Notes: generated from the sequence alone by a model not told the origin. Positions 29,717-39,016 are shown, counted from the first letter of the stretch. The stretch: 55,863 nucleotides of DNA from Clostridiales bacterium (GCA_004553625.1 SFKX01000018.1:1-55863), one strand, 5' to 3'. Program-made: numbers and translations.

Positions 29717-30778
29717 ATGAACGCAGAATTTTTCGCCGCTATTGAGGACATAGAAAAAGAAAAGGGCATACCGCGCGAGTATATGTTCGAGAAGATCCAA
29801 CAGGCGATGCTCGCGGCTTTCAGGAAAGACAATCCCGAATACGGCGAAAACGTCGAGGTAGTGCTCGACGAAGACAAGAAGCGCATAGAGCTCGTTATCA
29901 ACAAGACTGTCGTCGAAGAGGTCTGGGACCCGACGGCGGAGCTGGACCTGGAGTCCGCGCACAAGCTGTCCAAGCGTGCGAAGCCGGGCGACGTGGTCCA
30001 GATCCCGGTGGAGACGAAGAAGTTCGGGCGCATCGCGGCACAGGCGGCGAAGCAGGTCATCATTCAGGGCATCCGCGAGGCGGAGCGCGGGATGATATAT
30101 GACGAGTTCAACTCCAAGCAGCACGAGATACTGACGGGCGAGGTCTCCCGCATAGAGCCGAGGACCGGCAGCGTATCCATCAAAATAAGCTCCAACTCCG
30201 AGTTCACGGAGGCAATGCTCTCCCCGGCGGAGCGCATAAAGGGCGAGGAGCTGCACGAGGGAGACAGGATAAAGGTCTATGTCGTGGAGGTCCGCAAGTC
30301 CACTCGCGGTCCGCAGGTGCTGATCTCGAGGACGCACCCGGGCCTGGTGAAGCGCCTGTTCGAGCTCGAGGTCCCCGAGATATTCGACGGTACGGTGGAG
30401 ATAAAGTCCATCGCGCGCGAGGCGGGCAGCAGAACTAAGATGGCCGTCTGGAGCGCGGACGCAGCGGTGGACCCGATCGGTGCCTGCGTCGGCCCGAAGG
30501 GCGGGCGTGTGGCGAGCATCGTCCAGGAGCTGGGCGGAGAAAAGATAGACATCGTGCGTTACAGCGAAGTCCCGGAGGAGTTCATCGCGGCGGCGCTGGC
30601 TCCGGCGGAGGTAATGAGCGTGGTCCTGCTGGACGAGGGCAAGAGCTGCCGGGTGACGGTGCCGGACGGCCAGCTCTCGCTGGCGATAGGCAAGGAAGGC
30701 CAGAACGCAAGGCTGGCCGCCAAGCTGACCGGATATAAGATAGACATCAAGCCCGAGAGCGAGGCGCACACGTTCTGA
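29717..30778 (+). CDS. nusA: Transcription elongation/termination factor NusA
   Basis: NusA binds RNA polymerase and nascent RNA and controls pausing, termination and antitermination. The 353-residue protein has the N-terminal polymerase-binding domain, an S1 domain (~residues 135-200, LTGEVSRIEPRTGSVSIK) and two KH domains (VDPIGACVGPKGGRV and LAIGKEGQNARLAAKLTG). It lacks the C-terminal acidic repeats of enterobacterial NusA, as in Firmicutes. GGAGGA precedes the ATG. Confidence 0.97.
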   Translation: MNAEFFAAIEDIEKEKGIPREYMFEKIQQAMLAAFRKDNPEYGENVEVVLDEDKKRIELVINKTVVEEVWDPTAELDLESAHKLSKRAKPGDVVQIPVETKKFGRIAAQAAKQVIIQGIREAERGMIYDEFNSKQHEILTGEVSRIEPRTGSVSIKISSNSEFTEAMLSPAERIKGEELHEGDRIKVYVVEVRKSTRGPQVLISRTHPGLVKRLFELEVPEIFDGTVEIKSIAREAGSRTKMAVWSADAAVDPIGACVGPKGGRVASIVQELGGEKIDIVRYSEVPEEFIAAALAPAEVMSVVLLDEGKSCRVTVPDGQLSLAIGKEGQNARLAAKLTGYKIDIKPESEAHTF

Positions 30779-30793
30779 CGGGGGTGAAAGCGG

Positions 30794-31075
30794 GTGCCGA
30801 AGAAAATACCGATGCGGCAATGCCTCGGCTGCCGCGAGATGAAACCCAAGCGCGAGCTGCTGCGCGTAGTGCGCTCGCCGGAGGGAGAGGTGGCGCTGGA
30901 CCCGCGCGGCAAACTGCCGGGACGCGGCGCCTACGTCTGCCCGGACCCGGACTGCTTCAAGAAGGCGGTCAAGAGCCGCGCGCTGGACAGGGCGCTCGAG
31001 GTGAAGATACCGGAGGACGTAATGCTGAGGCTTGCGAGCCTTTTGGAGGAAAAAGACGACGGACAGAGTTCTTAA
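30794..31075 (+). CDS. rnpM: RnpM/YlxR RNA-binding protein
   Basis: YlxR-family protein of 93 residues, recently linked to RNase P modulation in Bacillus (RnpM). It has MRQCLGCREMKPKREL at the N-terminus and the GRGAYVCPDPDCFKKAVK motif typical of the family. The start is GTG at 30794. It overlaps the region where ylxQ begins. Confidence 0.93.
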   Translation: MPKKIPMRQCLGCREMKPKRELLRVVRSPEGEVALDPRGKLPGRGAYVCPDPDCFKKAVKSRALDRALEVKIPEDVMLRLASLLEEKDDGQSS

Positions 31076-31475
31076 CTATCTCGGCCTGATGCGCCGGGCA
31101 GGGCGGCTGGAGCTGGGCGAAACGGCGACGGGCGCGGCCGTAAGGGCCGGGCATGCTCGCATAGTGGTCCTGGCCTCGGACGCTTCGGACAACGCGAAAA
31201 AGAGGGCGGCAGGCTATCTGTCTGGGCGGAGAGCCTTGCTGGTGCCGCTGCCGTATACAAAGGCCGAGCTTTCTGAGCTGCTCGGGAAGGGCGGCTGCAG
31301 TATGGCGGCGTGTACGGACTTCGGTCTGGCGTCGGCGTTTCTGAAGGCGCTTTCGGAGCAGCACGGGGGAGAGTATGAGGCCATGGCCGCGGAGATGTCC
31401 AGGCGCGCGCAGAAGGCCGAGAGACGCAGGGCCATGGGCCCTAAATGCAAACCGGGGAGGGAACACCATGAGTAG
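31032..31475 (+). CDS. ylxQ: YlxQ, L7Ae/L30e-family RNA-binding protein
   Basis: An L7Ae-fold protein that binds kink-turn-like RNA. The conserved part begins RVLNYLGLMRRAGRLELG and continues with VVLASDASDNAKKRA. The N-terminus is uncertain: the first standard start is TTG 31032 with poor spacing to any ribosome binding site, while a good TTTTGGAGG site lies inside the frame and would match a start at an ACG codon (31056 or 31059), close to where relatives begin. The C-terminal ~30 residues are basic. It overlaps rnpM by 44 bp (from the TTG) and infB by 8 bp. Confidence 0.88.
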   Translation: MRAFWRKKTTDRVLNYLGLMRRAGRLELGETATGAAVRAGHARIVVLASDASDNAKKRAAGYLSGRRALLVPLPYTKAELSELLGKGGCSMAACTDFGLASAFLKALSEQHGGEYEAMAAEMSRRAQKAERRRAMGPKCKPGREHHE

Positions 31476-33840
31476 TTTTGACAAGTACAGGGTGCACGAG
31501 GTGGCCAAGGATTTCGGCCTGGCCTCCAAGACCATCGTTGAGATACTGACGAAGTATGCGACCGCGCCGAAGAACCACATGCAGGTCCTGGAGGACCCGG
31601 AGCTTTCGCTGATCTTCGAGAGCCTTACTCAGCGGAACCAGTGCGCGACGATGGAGGAGCTGTTCAAGGTACCCGAACCGAAGCCCGAGGCCGCGCAGGC
31701 AGCTAAGGACCGCCCCGCACAGCAGCAGGGCAAGCAGGCCCAGCCGGCGGCGCAGCAGCCCTCCCAGGCGCAGGGCCAACCGGCCCAGGCGGCGCAGCAG
31801 CCCGCTCAGCAGCAGGCCAAGCCGAAGGAGCAGAAGCCCCACGTCCCGCGCCAGGAGCCCAAGAAGCGCGTCATAGACACGCGCGGCGGCGGCAACGTGA
31901 ACCTCGGCAAATATGACGAGCGCTTCGACCGCCTCGCCGGCGCGCACGCGGGCGAAAACGAAAAGCGCGGCAAGGAGAAGTTCCAGAACCGCCAGAAGCA
32001 GCGCCAGCAGCAGGCCGCGGCCAGCGCCAAGCGCCGCGCCGAAGAGCGCGAGCGCATGCAGAAGCTGCAGTTCGAGATAGCCAAAAAGGCTCAGCTCAAG
32101 GTCCAGATCCCGGACGCCATCGGCGTGGGCGAGCTGGCCTCGAGGATGAAGAAGTCCGGCACGGAGGTCGTAAAGGCGCTCATAAAAAACGGCGTAATGG
32201 CCTCGCTTTCGGACATAATAGATTACGACACCGCCGCGCTGGTGGCGATGGAGCTCGGCTGCAAGGTCGAGAAGGAAGTCGTTGTCACCGTTGAGGAAAA
32301 GCTCATAGACGACAGCGAAGACAGGCCGGAGGACCTGGTCCCCCGCGCGCCGGTCGTCGTCGTCATGGGCCACGTCGACCATGGCAAGACCAGCCTCCTG
32401 GACTATATCCGCAAGGCGAACGTCGCCGCGGGCGAGGCGGGCGGCATCACGCAGCACATCGGCGCGTACACGGTCAACGTCAAGGGCAGCCCCATCACCT
32501 TCCTGGACACCCCGGGCCACGAGGCCTTCACGTCCATGCGCGCGAGGGGCGCTTCCGTGACAGATATAGCGATACTGGTCGTCGCCGCGAACGACGGCAT
32601 CATGCCGCAGACGATAGAGTCGATAAACCACGCCAAGGCCGCGAACATTCCCATCGTCGTGGCCGTGAACAAGATGGATATGCCGGGCGCGAACCCGGAG
32701 CGCGTGAAGCAGCAGCTCACGGAGTACGACCTCGTCAGCGAGGAGTGGGGCGGCGATACGATAGTCTGCCCGATCTCCGCCAAGACCGGCGAGGGCATAG
32801 ATAACCTCCTGGAGAACCTTGTCGTCCTGGCCGAGATCCAGGAGCTCAAGGCCAACCCGAACCGCGCGGCCAAGGGCGCCGTCATCGAGGCGCGGCTGGA
32901 CCGCGGCCGCGGCCCCATCATGACCGTCCTCGTCCAGAACGGAACTCTGCACCAGGGCGACATCATCATCGCCGGCACCGCCGTGGGCCGCGTCAGGACG
33001 ATGGTGAACGACAAGGGCCAGCGCGTGACCGAGGCCGGGCCGTCCGTGCCTGTCGAGATCGCCGGTATGAGCGAGGTCCCCGGCGCGGGCGACACCTTCA
33101 ACGCCGTTGCGGACGAGCGCATGGCCAGGGAGCTGGTCGAGGAGCGCAAGCAGCAGGAGAAGGACCGCACCCTCGGCGTCGCAAAGAAGGTCACGCTCGA
33201 CGACCTGTTTGCGCGCATCCAGCAGGGCGAGATAAAGGACTTCAACATCATCGTCAAGGCGGACGTCCAGGGCAGCGCGGAGGCCGTAAAGACCTCGCTG
33301 GAAAAGCTCTCGAACGAAGAGGTCCGCGTGAAGGTCATCCACTCCGGCGTCGGCGCGATATCCGAGTCGGACGTCATGCTGGCCGCCACCTCCGGCGCGA
33401 TAATCGTCGGCTTCAACGTGCGGCCGGACAACGCCGCCAGGGACAACGCCGCGCGCGCCAACGTCGAGATGCGTATGTACCGCGTCATCTACGACTGCAT
33501 AAACGAGATAGAGGCCGCCATGAAGGGCATGCTCGCCCCGAAGTTCGAGGAGCAGGTCATCGGCCACGTCGAGATACGTCAGCTCTACAAGGTCTCCAAG
33601 GTCGGCACGGTCTGCGGCTGCTACGTGCAGGACGGCAAAGTCCAGCGCGGCTGCAAGGTCCGCGTCGTGCGCGACGGCATAGTCGTGTTCGAGGGCGAGA
33701 TGGCCTCGCTGCGCAGGTTCAAGGACGACGTCAAGGAGGTCGCCTCCGGCTACGAGTGCGGCATCCAGATCGAGAAGTTCAACGACGAGCGCGAAGGCGA
33801 CATCATAGAAGCCTACGTGATGAAACAGATCGAGGGATAA
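31468..33840 (+). CDS. infB: Translation initiation factor IF-2
   Basis: IF-2 is the GTPase that delivers initiator tRNA to the 30S subunit. The 790-residue protein starts at ATG 31468 after GGGGAGGG (MSSFDKYRVHEVAKDFGL). A Gln/Pro/Ala-rich linker spans residues ~75-130. The G domain has GHVDHGKTSLLD (G1), DTPGHE (G3), NKMD (G4) and SAKTGEG (G5), followed by domains II-IV. The linker repeats of QQPAQ type are low complexity and probably variable between strains. Confidence 0.98.
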   Translation: MSSFDKYRVHEVAKDFGLASKTIVEILTKYATAPKNHMQVLEDPELSLIFESLTQRNQCATMEELFKVPEPKPEAAQAAKDRPAQQQGKQAQPAAQQPSQAQGQPAQAAQQPAQQQAKPKEQKPHVPRQEPKKRVIDTRGGGNVNLGKYDERFDRLAGAHAGENEKRGKEKFQNRQKQRQQQAAASAKRRAEERERMQKLQFEIAKKAQLKVQIPDAIGVGELASRMKKSGTEVVKALIKNGVMASLSDIIDYDTAALVAMELGCKVEKEVVVTVEEKLIDDSEDRPEDLVPRAPVVVVMGHVDHGKTSLLDYIRKANVAAGEAGGITQHIGAYTVNVKGSPITFLDTPGHEAFTSMRARGASVTDIAILVVAANDGIMPQTIESINHAKAANIPIVVAVNKMDMPGANPERVKQQLTEYDLVSEEWGGDTIVCPISAKTGEGIDNLLENLVVLAEIQELKANPNRAAKGAVIEARLDRGRGPIMTVLVQNGTLHQGDIIIAGTAVGRVRTMVNDKGQRVTEAGPSVPVEIAGMSEVPGAGDTFNAVADERMARELVEERKQQEKDRTLGVAKKVTLDDLFARIQQGEIKDFNIIVKADVQGSAEAVKTSLEKLSNEEVRVKVIHSGVGAISESDVMLAATSGAIIVGFNVRPDNAARDNAARANVEMRMYRVIYDCINEIEAAMKGMLAPKFEEQVIGHVEIRQLYKVSKVGTVCGCYVQDGKVQRGCKVRVVRDGIVVFEGEMASLRRFKDDVKEVASGYECGIQIEKFNDEREGDIIEAYVMKQIEG

Positions 33841-33842
33841 CA

Positions 33843-34223
33843 TTGGCAGGAACATCTAACAGGATAGGCAGGACGAACGACGATATCCAGCGCGTTCTGT
33901 CGGAGCTGCTGCGCCAGGTCAAGGACCCGCGCGTGCAGCAGGGCATGATAAGCGTGACGCGGGTCGAGACCACGGGCGACCTGCGCTACGCCAAGGTCTG
34001 GCTCTCCGTGCTCGGCCAGCTGGACGAGCGCGAATTCAAGCGCGGGCTCAAGAGCTGCGGCCCCTGGCTGCGGCGCGAGCTGGGCTCGGCGCTGAGCCTG
34101 AGATATACGCCGGAGCTGGTGTTCGAGCTGGACCATTCGATAGAATATGGCGCGCATATCAGCCGGCTCATAGAGGAGCTGGATACCGGCAGGGAGGATA
34201 GCAATGCTGCTGACGGCGAGTGA
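33843..34223 (+). CDS. rbfA: Ribosome-binding factor A
   Basis: RbfA is a KH-fold factor for late 30S maturation. This 126-residue protein starts at TTG 33843 (AGTSNRIGRTNDDIQRVLSE) two bases after the infB stop, with GAGGGATAA upstream. It has the RVETTGDLRYAKVWLSVLG strand-helix region and the LRYTPELVFELDHSIEYG C-terminal motif. It overlaps nrnA by 20 bp. Confidence 0.95.
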   Translation: MAGTSNRIGRTNDDIQRVLSELLRQVKDPRVQQGMISVTRVETTGDLRYAKVWLSVLGQLDEREFKRGLKSCGPWLRRELGSALSLRYTPELVFELDHSIEYGAHISRLIEELDTGREDSNAADGE

Positions 34224-35151
34224 ATGCGCGGACTTCCTGCGCGGGCATGACGGCTACCTTCTGGTCAGCCACCGCCGCCCGGACGGGGACACGCTCGGCT
34301 CCGGGGCGGCGCTCTGCTCCGCGCTGCGGAGACTCGGCAAGAGCGCGTACTGCATAAGAAACCAGGAAATAACGGATAATTATATGCCCTACCTGGCGCC
34401 GTACTTTGCGCCGGAGGGCTTTGTTCCGTCATGCACAGTGACGGTGGACGTAGCCGGCGAGGGCCTGTTCCCGGAGGGGACGCCCGCGCCGGTGTGCCTT
34501 GCTCTGGACCACCACCCCTCGAACTCGGGCTTTGCAGAGCGCACCTGCCTCGCGGCGGAGAAGTCCTCCTGCGGCGAGCTGGTGCTGGAGGTCATCAAGG
34601 CCCTGTGCGGGAACGTGACGAAGGAGGAGGCCGCCCTGCTCTACATAGCGGTGAGCACGGACACGGGCTGCTTCCAGTACTCGAACACGAACTCGGCCAC
34701 GCTCAGGGCAGCTGCGGAGCTCATAGACCTCGGCGCAGACAATTCCGAGCTGAACATACGGTTTTTCCGGACCCAGAGCCGCGCAAGGATGGCGCTGGAG
34801 GGCATGATGCTCAGCGGCATGAGGTTTTTCCGGAATGGAAAAATATCCGTCGTGACGGTCACGCTCAAGATGCTGGCGGACTGCGGCGCGGTGGAAAACG
34901 ACTGCGAGGACCTGGCGGGACTTGCCGGGAAGGCAGAGGGCTGCGTGGTCAGCATGACGATAAGGGAGACGAAGCCGGGCGAGAGCAAGATCTCGCTGCG
35001 CTCGAAGCCGGGCGTGAACGTCTCGGAGATCTGCGCGGTGTATGGCGGCGGCGGCCACGCGATGGCCGCGGGCTGCACGATACACACAGGACCGGAGGAG
35101 GCGCTGGAGCTGATGCTCCGCGCGATGGACGAAAAATGGCCGGAGGACTGA
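34204..35151 (+). CDS. nrnA: NrnA, DHH-family oligoribonuclease/pAp phosphatase
   Basis: NrnA degrades short oligonucleotides and 3'-phosphoadenosine 5'-phosphate. The 315-residue protein has the metal-binding RRPDGDTLGS motif (residue ~22), the DHH motif in LALDHHPSN (~100), and the DHHA1 glycine-rich GGGGHAMAAGC near the end. GGGAGGA precedes the ATG. Its end overlaps truB by 16 bp. Confidence 0.95.
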   Translation: MLLTASECADFLRGHDGYLLVSHRRPDGDTLGSGAALCSALRRLGKSAYCIRNQEITDNYMPYLAPYFAPEGFVPSCTVTVDVAGEGLFPEGTPAPVCLALDHHPSNSGFAERTCLAAEKSSCGELVLEVIKALCGNVTKEEAALLYIAVSTDTGCFQYSNTNSATLRAAAELIDLGADNSELNIRFFRTQSRARMALEGMMLSGMRFFRNGKISVVTVTLKMLADCGAVENDCEDLAGLAGKAEGCVVSMTIRETKPGESKISLRSKPGVNVSEICAVYGGGGHAMAAGCTIHTGPEEALELMLRAMDEKWPED

Positions 35152-36014
35152 GCGGCATCCTGCTCGTGGACAAGCCCGCGGGCTGGACGAGCCACGACGT
35201 GGTCTCGAAGCTCCGGCGGATAACCGGCCAGAGGCGCATAGGCCACTCCGGAACCCTGGACCCTATGGCCACGGGGCTCCTGGTGGTGTTCCTGGGCCGC
35301 GCGACGCGGGCCGTGGAGTTCGCGGAGGGCCACGACAAGGCCTATAATGCGCTCCTGCGTCCCGGCCTCGTGACGGACACGCTTGACACGACAGGCACGG
35401 TGCTCACGACCTCGCCCGAGCGACCGACAAGGGCGGCGCTGGAGGCCGCGCTCGGGGCTTTCCGTGGGGAGATCGAACAGCTCCCGCCGATGTACTCCGC
35501 GATAAAGCAGAACGGCAAAAAGCTCTACGAGATCGCCCGCGCGGGCGGCGAGGTGGAGCGCAAGCCGAGGCACGTGACGATATACCGCCTGGACTGCACG
35601 GGCGAGCGCAAGGACGGGGACTTCGAGCTCGAGGTGGAGTGCTCCAAGGGGACGTACATCCGCACGCTCTGCGACGACATAGGGCGCGAGCTGGGCTGCG
35701 GGGCCTGCATGTCCGGCTTGCGGCGCACGCGCGCGGGCGGCTTTGACGTGGCGGACGCGCTGAAGCTCGAGGAGATCGAGCAGCGCGGAGCGGCGGATTG
35801 CCTACTGCCGGTGGACGCGCTGTTCGCGGGCCGCCCGAGCCTGCTGATAAAGGACGCAAGGACGGAGAAGGCGCTGCGCAATGGCCTGGACGTGAAGCTC
35901 GAGGCGGACTTTGAGGGCGAGTGCCGCGTGTATTCGCGAAATCGAGAGTTTTTGTTGTTTGGGGCCGTAAAAGACGGCGTTTTGCACACGATAAAGAGCT
36001 TTTTTGAGGTATGA
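35136..36014 (+). CDS. truB: tRNA pseudouridine(55) synthase
   Basis: TruB makes pseudouridine 55 in the T-loop of tRNAs. The 292-residue protein opens MAGGLSGILLVDKPAGWTSH and carries the catalytic aspartate in HSGTLDPMATGLL (residue ~40). KGTYIRTLCDDIG is the second conserved block; a PUA-like end follows. The ATG has little ribosome binding site and lies within nrnA, so translation is probably coupled. Confidence 0.96.
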   Translation: MAGGLSGILLVDKPAGWTSHDVVSKLRRITGQRRIGHSGTLDPMATGLLVVFLGRATRAVEFAEGHDKAYNALLRPGLVTDTLDTTGTVLTTSPERPTRAALEAALGAFRGEIEQLPPMYSAIKQNGKKLYEIARAGGEVERKPRHVTIYRLDCTGERKDGDFELEVECSKGTYIRTLCDDIGRELGCGACMSGLRRTRAGGFDVADALKLEEIEQRGAADCLLPVDALFAGRPSLLIKDARTEKALRNGLDVKLEADFEGECRVYSRNREFLLFGAVKDGVLHTIKSFFEV

Positions 36015-36017
36015 GCT

Positions 36018-36917
36018 ATGCCGGATAGAAAGAGAGTAATAGCCCTGGGCTTCTTCGACGGGGTCCACCGCGGCCACGCCGCGCTGATGGAGATGACAAA
36101 ACGCCGTGCCGCGGAGCTGGACGCGATACCCGCCGTCCTCACCTTCGACACGCACCCCGATACGCTGGTGAAGAAGGTGGACGTCCCGCTCATCAACTCG
36201 CCGGAGGAGCGCGCGGAGATAATCCGCCGCGTGTTCGGGATAGAGAGCGTCATCTTCATCCAGTTCAACGAGAAGGTCATGCACATGCCCTGGCGCGAGT
36301 TTGCGGACTCCGTAACGGAGGAGCTGCGCGCCTGCCACTTTGTTGTGGGCTACGACTTCTCCTTCGGCTGGAGGGGCGAGGGCAGGCCGGACAGGCTGGC
36401 GGAGTACTGCCGCGAGCACGGCATGGGCTGCGACGTCATCTCAGCCGTGAAGCTGGACGGGGACGTCGTCAGCTCGACGCGCATCCGCGCCCTGCTCGAG
36501 GATGGCCGCATGGAGGAGGCGAACCGCCTGCTCGGCCACCCGCACTCGCTGGTGGACACTGTGCACTACGGCTTCCAGCTTGGACACAAGCTCGGCTCGC
36601 CTACTATAAACATGGGTTTCGCCCCCGGCGTCCTGGTGCCGAAGCACGGCGTTTACGCGGCGAAAGTGTTCCTGGATAACGGCGAGGAGCGCATGGCTGT
36701 GACGAACGTCGGAGTCCGGCCCACGGTGTCCGGCGGAGACCAGGTCTCGGTCGAGAGCTTCATCCTGGACTACGAGGGCGACCTTTACGATCGCCGGGTC
36801 CGTGTGGAGTTCCACCACTTCATCAGGCCTGAGTGCAAGTTCCCGGATACGGAGGCGCTCAGGGAACAGATAAGGCGCGATGCGGACAGCACGCGCGAAT
36901 ACTTTGCAGGCAAATAA
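36018..36917 (+). CDS. ribF: Bifunctional riboflavin kinase/FAD synthetase
   Basis: RibF phosphorylates riboflavin to FMN and adenylates FMN to FAD. Residues 1-~180 are the FAD synthetase domain with LGFFDGVHRGH, and ~185-299 the riboflavin kinase domain with GHKLGSPTINMGF and HGVYAAKV. The length (299) is normal. Last gene of the nusA-infB operon; a strong terminator follows 7 bp after the stop. Confidence 0.96.
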   Translation: MPDRKRVIALGFFDGVHRGHAALMEMTKRRAAELDAIPAVLTFDTHPDTLVKKVDVPLINSPEERAEIIRRVFGIESVIFIQFNEKVMHMPWREFADSVTEELRACHFVVGYDFSFGWRGEGRPDRLAEYCREHGMGCDVISAVKLDGDVVSSTRIRALLEDGRMEEANRLLGHPHSLVDTVHYGFQLGHKLGSPTINMGFAPGVLVPKHGVYAAKVFLDNGEERMAVTNVGVRPTVSGGDQVSVESFILDYEGDLYDRRVRVEFHHFIRPECKFPDTEALREQIRRDADSTREYFAGK

Positions 36918-36924
36918 TGCGATA

Positions 36925-36955
36925 CGGCCCGCCCCAGCCGGGGCGGGCCGCTTTT
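36925..36955 (+). terminator. Terminator of the rimP-ribF operon
   Basis: CGGCCCGCCCC-AGCC-GGGGCGGGCCG is an 11-bp perfect stem followed by CTTTT. It separates ribF from the acyltransferase gene, which starts 17 bp later and so may rely on read-through or an unseen promoter. Confidence 0.88.
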
Positions 36956-36972
36956 ACAAGGGGGCGAGGGCA

Positions 36973-38418
36973 ATGAACGACCGGCCCGCCGCGCTGGAAA
37001 GGCTGTATTTCGGCCTGGCGGCGAGGATAGACCTGCCCAAGCGGCAAAAACGCGCGATGCTGGCGGACTTCCACCGCGCCGCGGAAAAGCTCATAGCCGA
37101 CGGGGCAACGCCGGAGAAGGCTGCTGAACGGCTGGATTTTGAGCGCCTGGGCGACTTTTATCTCAGGCGCGCGGACTACTGGTATCCGCTCGACGACGCG
37201 GCGAAGATCTACCCCATGTCGATGACGGACGGCTGGATGTCGGTGTTCCGGCTCTCGGCCTATTTGGACGCGCCGGTGGAGCCGGAGCTGCTCCAGGCGG
37301 CGCTGCACTTCACGCTTCCGCGCTTCCCCTTTTTTGCGACTTCGGTGCGCCGCGGCGTATTCTGGCACTACATAGACGGCGCAAAGCGGCGCTTTGTCAT
37401 AACGCCGGAGACGGAGCCTCCCTGCGCACCCATGAACGTTGCAGCGGGCGACGCGCAGTCCTTCCGGGTCGTGTACTACCGGGAGCGGATAAGCGCGGAG
37501 TTTTTCCACATCCTCACGGACGGCACGGGCGGCATGGCCTTCCTGACGGCGCTGGTAACGGAGTACCTGCGCCTGCGCGGCGAGGCGCGGGGCGCTGAGG
37601 CTCCGGCAGAGGCTGAGCCCTACGGCGAGCAGTGCGAGAACGCCTTCGAGCGCTATGCCGCTTCCTGCCCTGCGGAGGGCGGCGGCTTTGTGGAGAAGCC
37701 GGCGGTGCGGCTCCGCGGCCGGCTGGCAAAGGAGAGGCCGGCGCGAATACTTCATTTCGAGATGGATTCGGAGCGGCTCAGACAGGCGGCGCGCTCCAGG
37801 GGCGTTACGGTGACGGCACTGGTCCTTGCCTTCATGACGGAGGCGGCTTATGCGGCCTCGGACGAGAGCCGCGGCGACATCAGCATCCAGGTGCCGGTAA
37901 ATATGCGGAAGTATTGTCCTTCGCACACGCTGCGGAACTTTTCGATGTATTTCAGCGTGCGCACGCCTCGCGCGAAGGCCGGGGACGCGCAGCAGCTGCT
38001 GCCGGACATCTCACGCCAGCTGGCGGAGGGCGGCTCGGAGCAGTCGATGCGGCGGATGCTGGCCTCGACGACGCAGATGGTGCATCTTTTGAGCTGCGTA
38101 CCTCTGGCGGTGAAGCGCCCCGCGGCGCGCCTGGCCTACGGCTTTCTGGGCGAGCGGGCGTTCACAAGCACGCTTTCAAACCTGGGCGCGGCGCGGCTGC
38201 CGGAGGACGTGGCGCCGCATGTGCGGAAGCTGGATTTCGTGCTCGGCACAGGCGAGCAGAGCCGCGCGGCCTGCGCGATGGTGACGCTGGGCCGCTGTGC
38301 CGTGCTCAGCGTGACGAAGCTGACGGAGGACAAGAGCTTTGAGACGCGGCTGCTGGAACTATTCGAGGCGGCGGACGTACCCGTGAAATTGAGTGGGAGC
38401 ATGCTGTATGGGGCCTGA
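36973..38418 (+). CDS. Condensation-fold acyltransferase (alcohol acetyltransferase/WES-like)
   Basis: A 481-residue protein of the chloramphenicol-acetyltransferase/condensation superfamily. The active-site-like motif FFHILTDGTGG (HxxxDG, residues ~177-187) is intact, and NFSMYFSVRT and the C-terminal STLSNLGAARLPED region match alcohol acetyltransferase or wax-ester-synthase-like proteins. No signal peptide. It starts at ATG 36973 and overlaps a DUF6320 membrane gene by 11 bp, a pairing seen in other Clostridia as far as I recall. The substrate is unknown; lipid or glycolipid acylation is a guess. Confidence 0.8.
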   Translation: MNDRPAALERLYFGLAARIDLPKRQKRAMLADFHRAAEKLIADGATPEKAAERLDFERLGDFYLRRADYWYPLDDAAKIYPMSMTDGWMSVFRLSAYLDAPVEPELLQAALHFTLPRFPFFATSVRRGVFWHYIDGAKRRFVITPETEPPCAPMNVAAGDAQSFRVVYYRERISAEFFHILTDGTGGMAFLTALVTEYLRLRGEARGAEAPAEAEPYGEQCENAFERYAASCPAEGGGFVEKPAVRLRGRLAKERPARILHFEMDSERLRQAARSRGVTVTALVLAFMTEAAYAASDESRGDISIQVPVNMRKYCPSHTLRNFSMYFSVRTPRAKAGDAQQLLPDISRQLAEGGSEQSMRRMLASTTQMVHLLSCVPLAVKRPAARLAYGFLGERAFTSTLSNLGAARLPEDVAPHVRKLDFVLGTGEQSRAACAMVTLGRCAVLSVTKLTEDKSFETRLLELFEAADVPVKLSGSMLYGA

Positions 38419-38977
38419 GATCGAGATGAGCTATCCCGTGCCGAGGCGCCGGGTGCTGAACCTTTTGAAGCTGCGCCGCGCGGCGCTGCGCATATTTGAC
38501 TTTGCCGGAGCGGTGTGCGTGCTGGCGAACGTGTGCATAGGCGGTCCTGCCTGGAGCGCCGTGGTGCTGGTCTCGCTCTGGCTGGTCTGGACGAATCTGT
38601 TGGCGCGCCCGCTGGTGGAGGACGGCGCAGCGGAGCGGCTGTCTCGGCTTTTCCTGAGCGTGTGCGCTCTGGTGCTGACGATAGAGCTGGTTTTTGGCGG
38701 GAGCTATACGGGCATAGTTCTGCCCGTGCTGCTCGCCTGTACGCTTGTGCTGCTTTTGGCGGTGTACTACCTGGGCCGACGCAGGAGCCTGATGCCGCTG
38801 CTGCGGCTGCTGGCGCTGGCGGTTTTGGACATAGCCGCGGCGCTCTGCGGGCTGCTGCCGCTCAACCTGCCCGCCTCCATCACGCTGATGGCGCTCAGCC
38901 TGGCTGCCGCGCTCCCGGCCCTCTTCCTCCGCCGCAGCGAGGTGATGGCGGAGCTCAAAAAACGCCTGCACAGATGA
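38408..38977 (+). CDS. DUF6320-like membrane protein
   Basis: A 189-residue protein with about five hydrophobic helices between residues ~35 and ~180, short basic ends, and no catalytic motif. It resembles the membrane part of DUF6320 proteins, which usually also have an N-terminal zinc ribbon that is absent here. ATG 38408 is set by GGGAG eight bases upstream, inside the end of the acyltransferase gene. The overlap suggests a functional pair in which this protein may anchor or feed the acyltransferase. Confidence 0.65.
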   Translation: MGPEIEMSYPVPRRRVLNLLKLRRAALRIFDFAGAVCVLANVCIGGPAWSAVVLVSLWLVWTNLLARPLVEDGAAERLSRLFLSVCALVLTIELVFGGSYTGIVLPVLLACTLVLLLAVYYLGRRRSLMPLLRLLALAVLDIAAALCGLLPLNLPASITLMALSLAAALPALFLRRSEVMAELKKRLHR

Positions 38978-38978
38978 A

Positions 38979-39016
38979 AAAGCCCCGGTGCAATGGACCG
39001 GGGCTTTGCTTTTTAT
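38979..39016. terminator. Bidirectional terminator between DUF6320 gene and trkH
   Basis: AAAGCCCCGGT pairs with ACCGGGGCTTT over a GCAATGG loop, with A-runs on the left and TTTTT on the right. It ends both convergent transcripts; its right edge touches the trkH stop codon. Confidence 0.88.

Noticed and set aside
31441..33855. Minus-strand open frame of about 800 codons
   Set aside because: Exactly antisense to infB, with no ribosome binding site or family resemblance.
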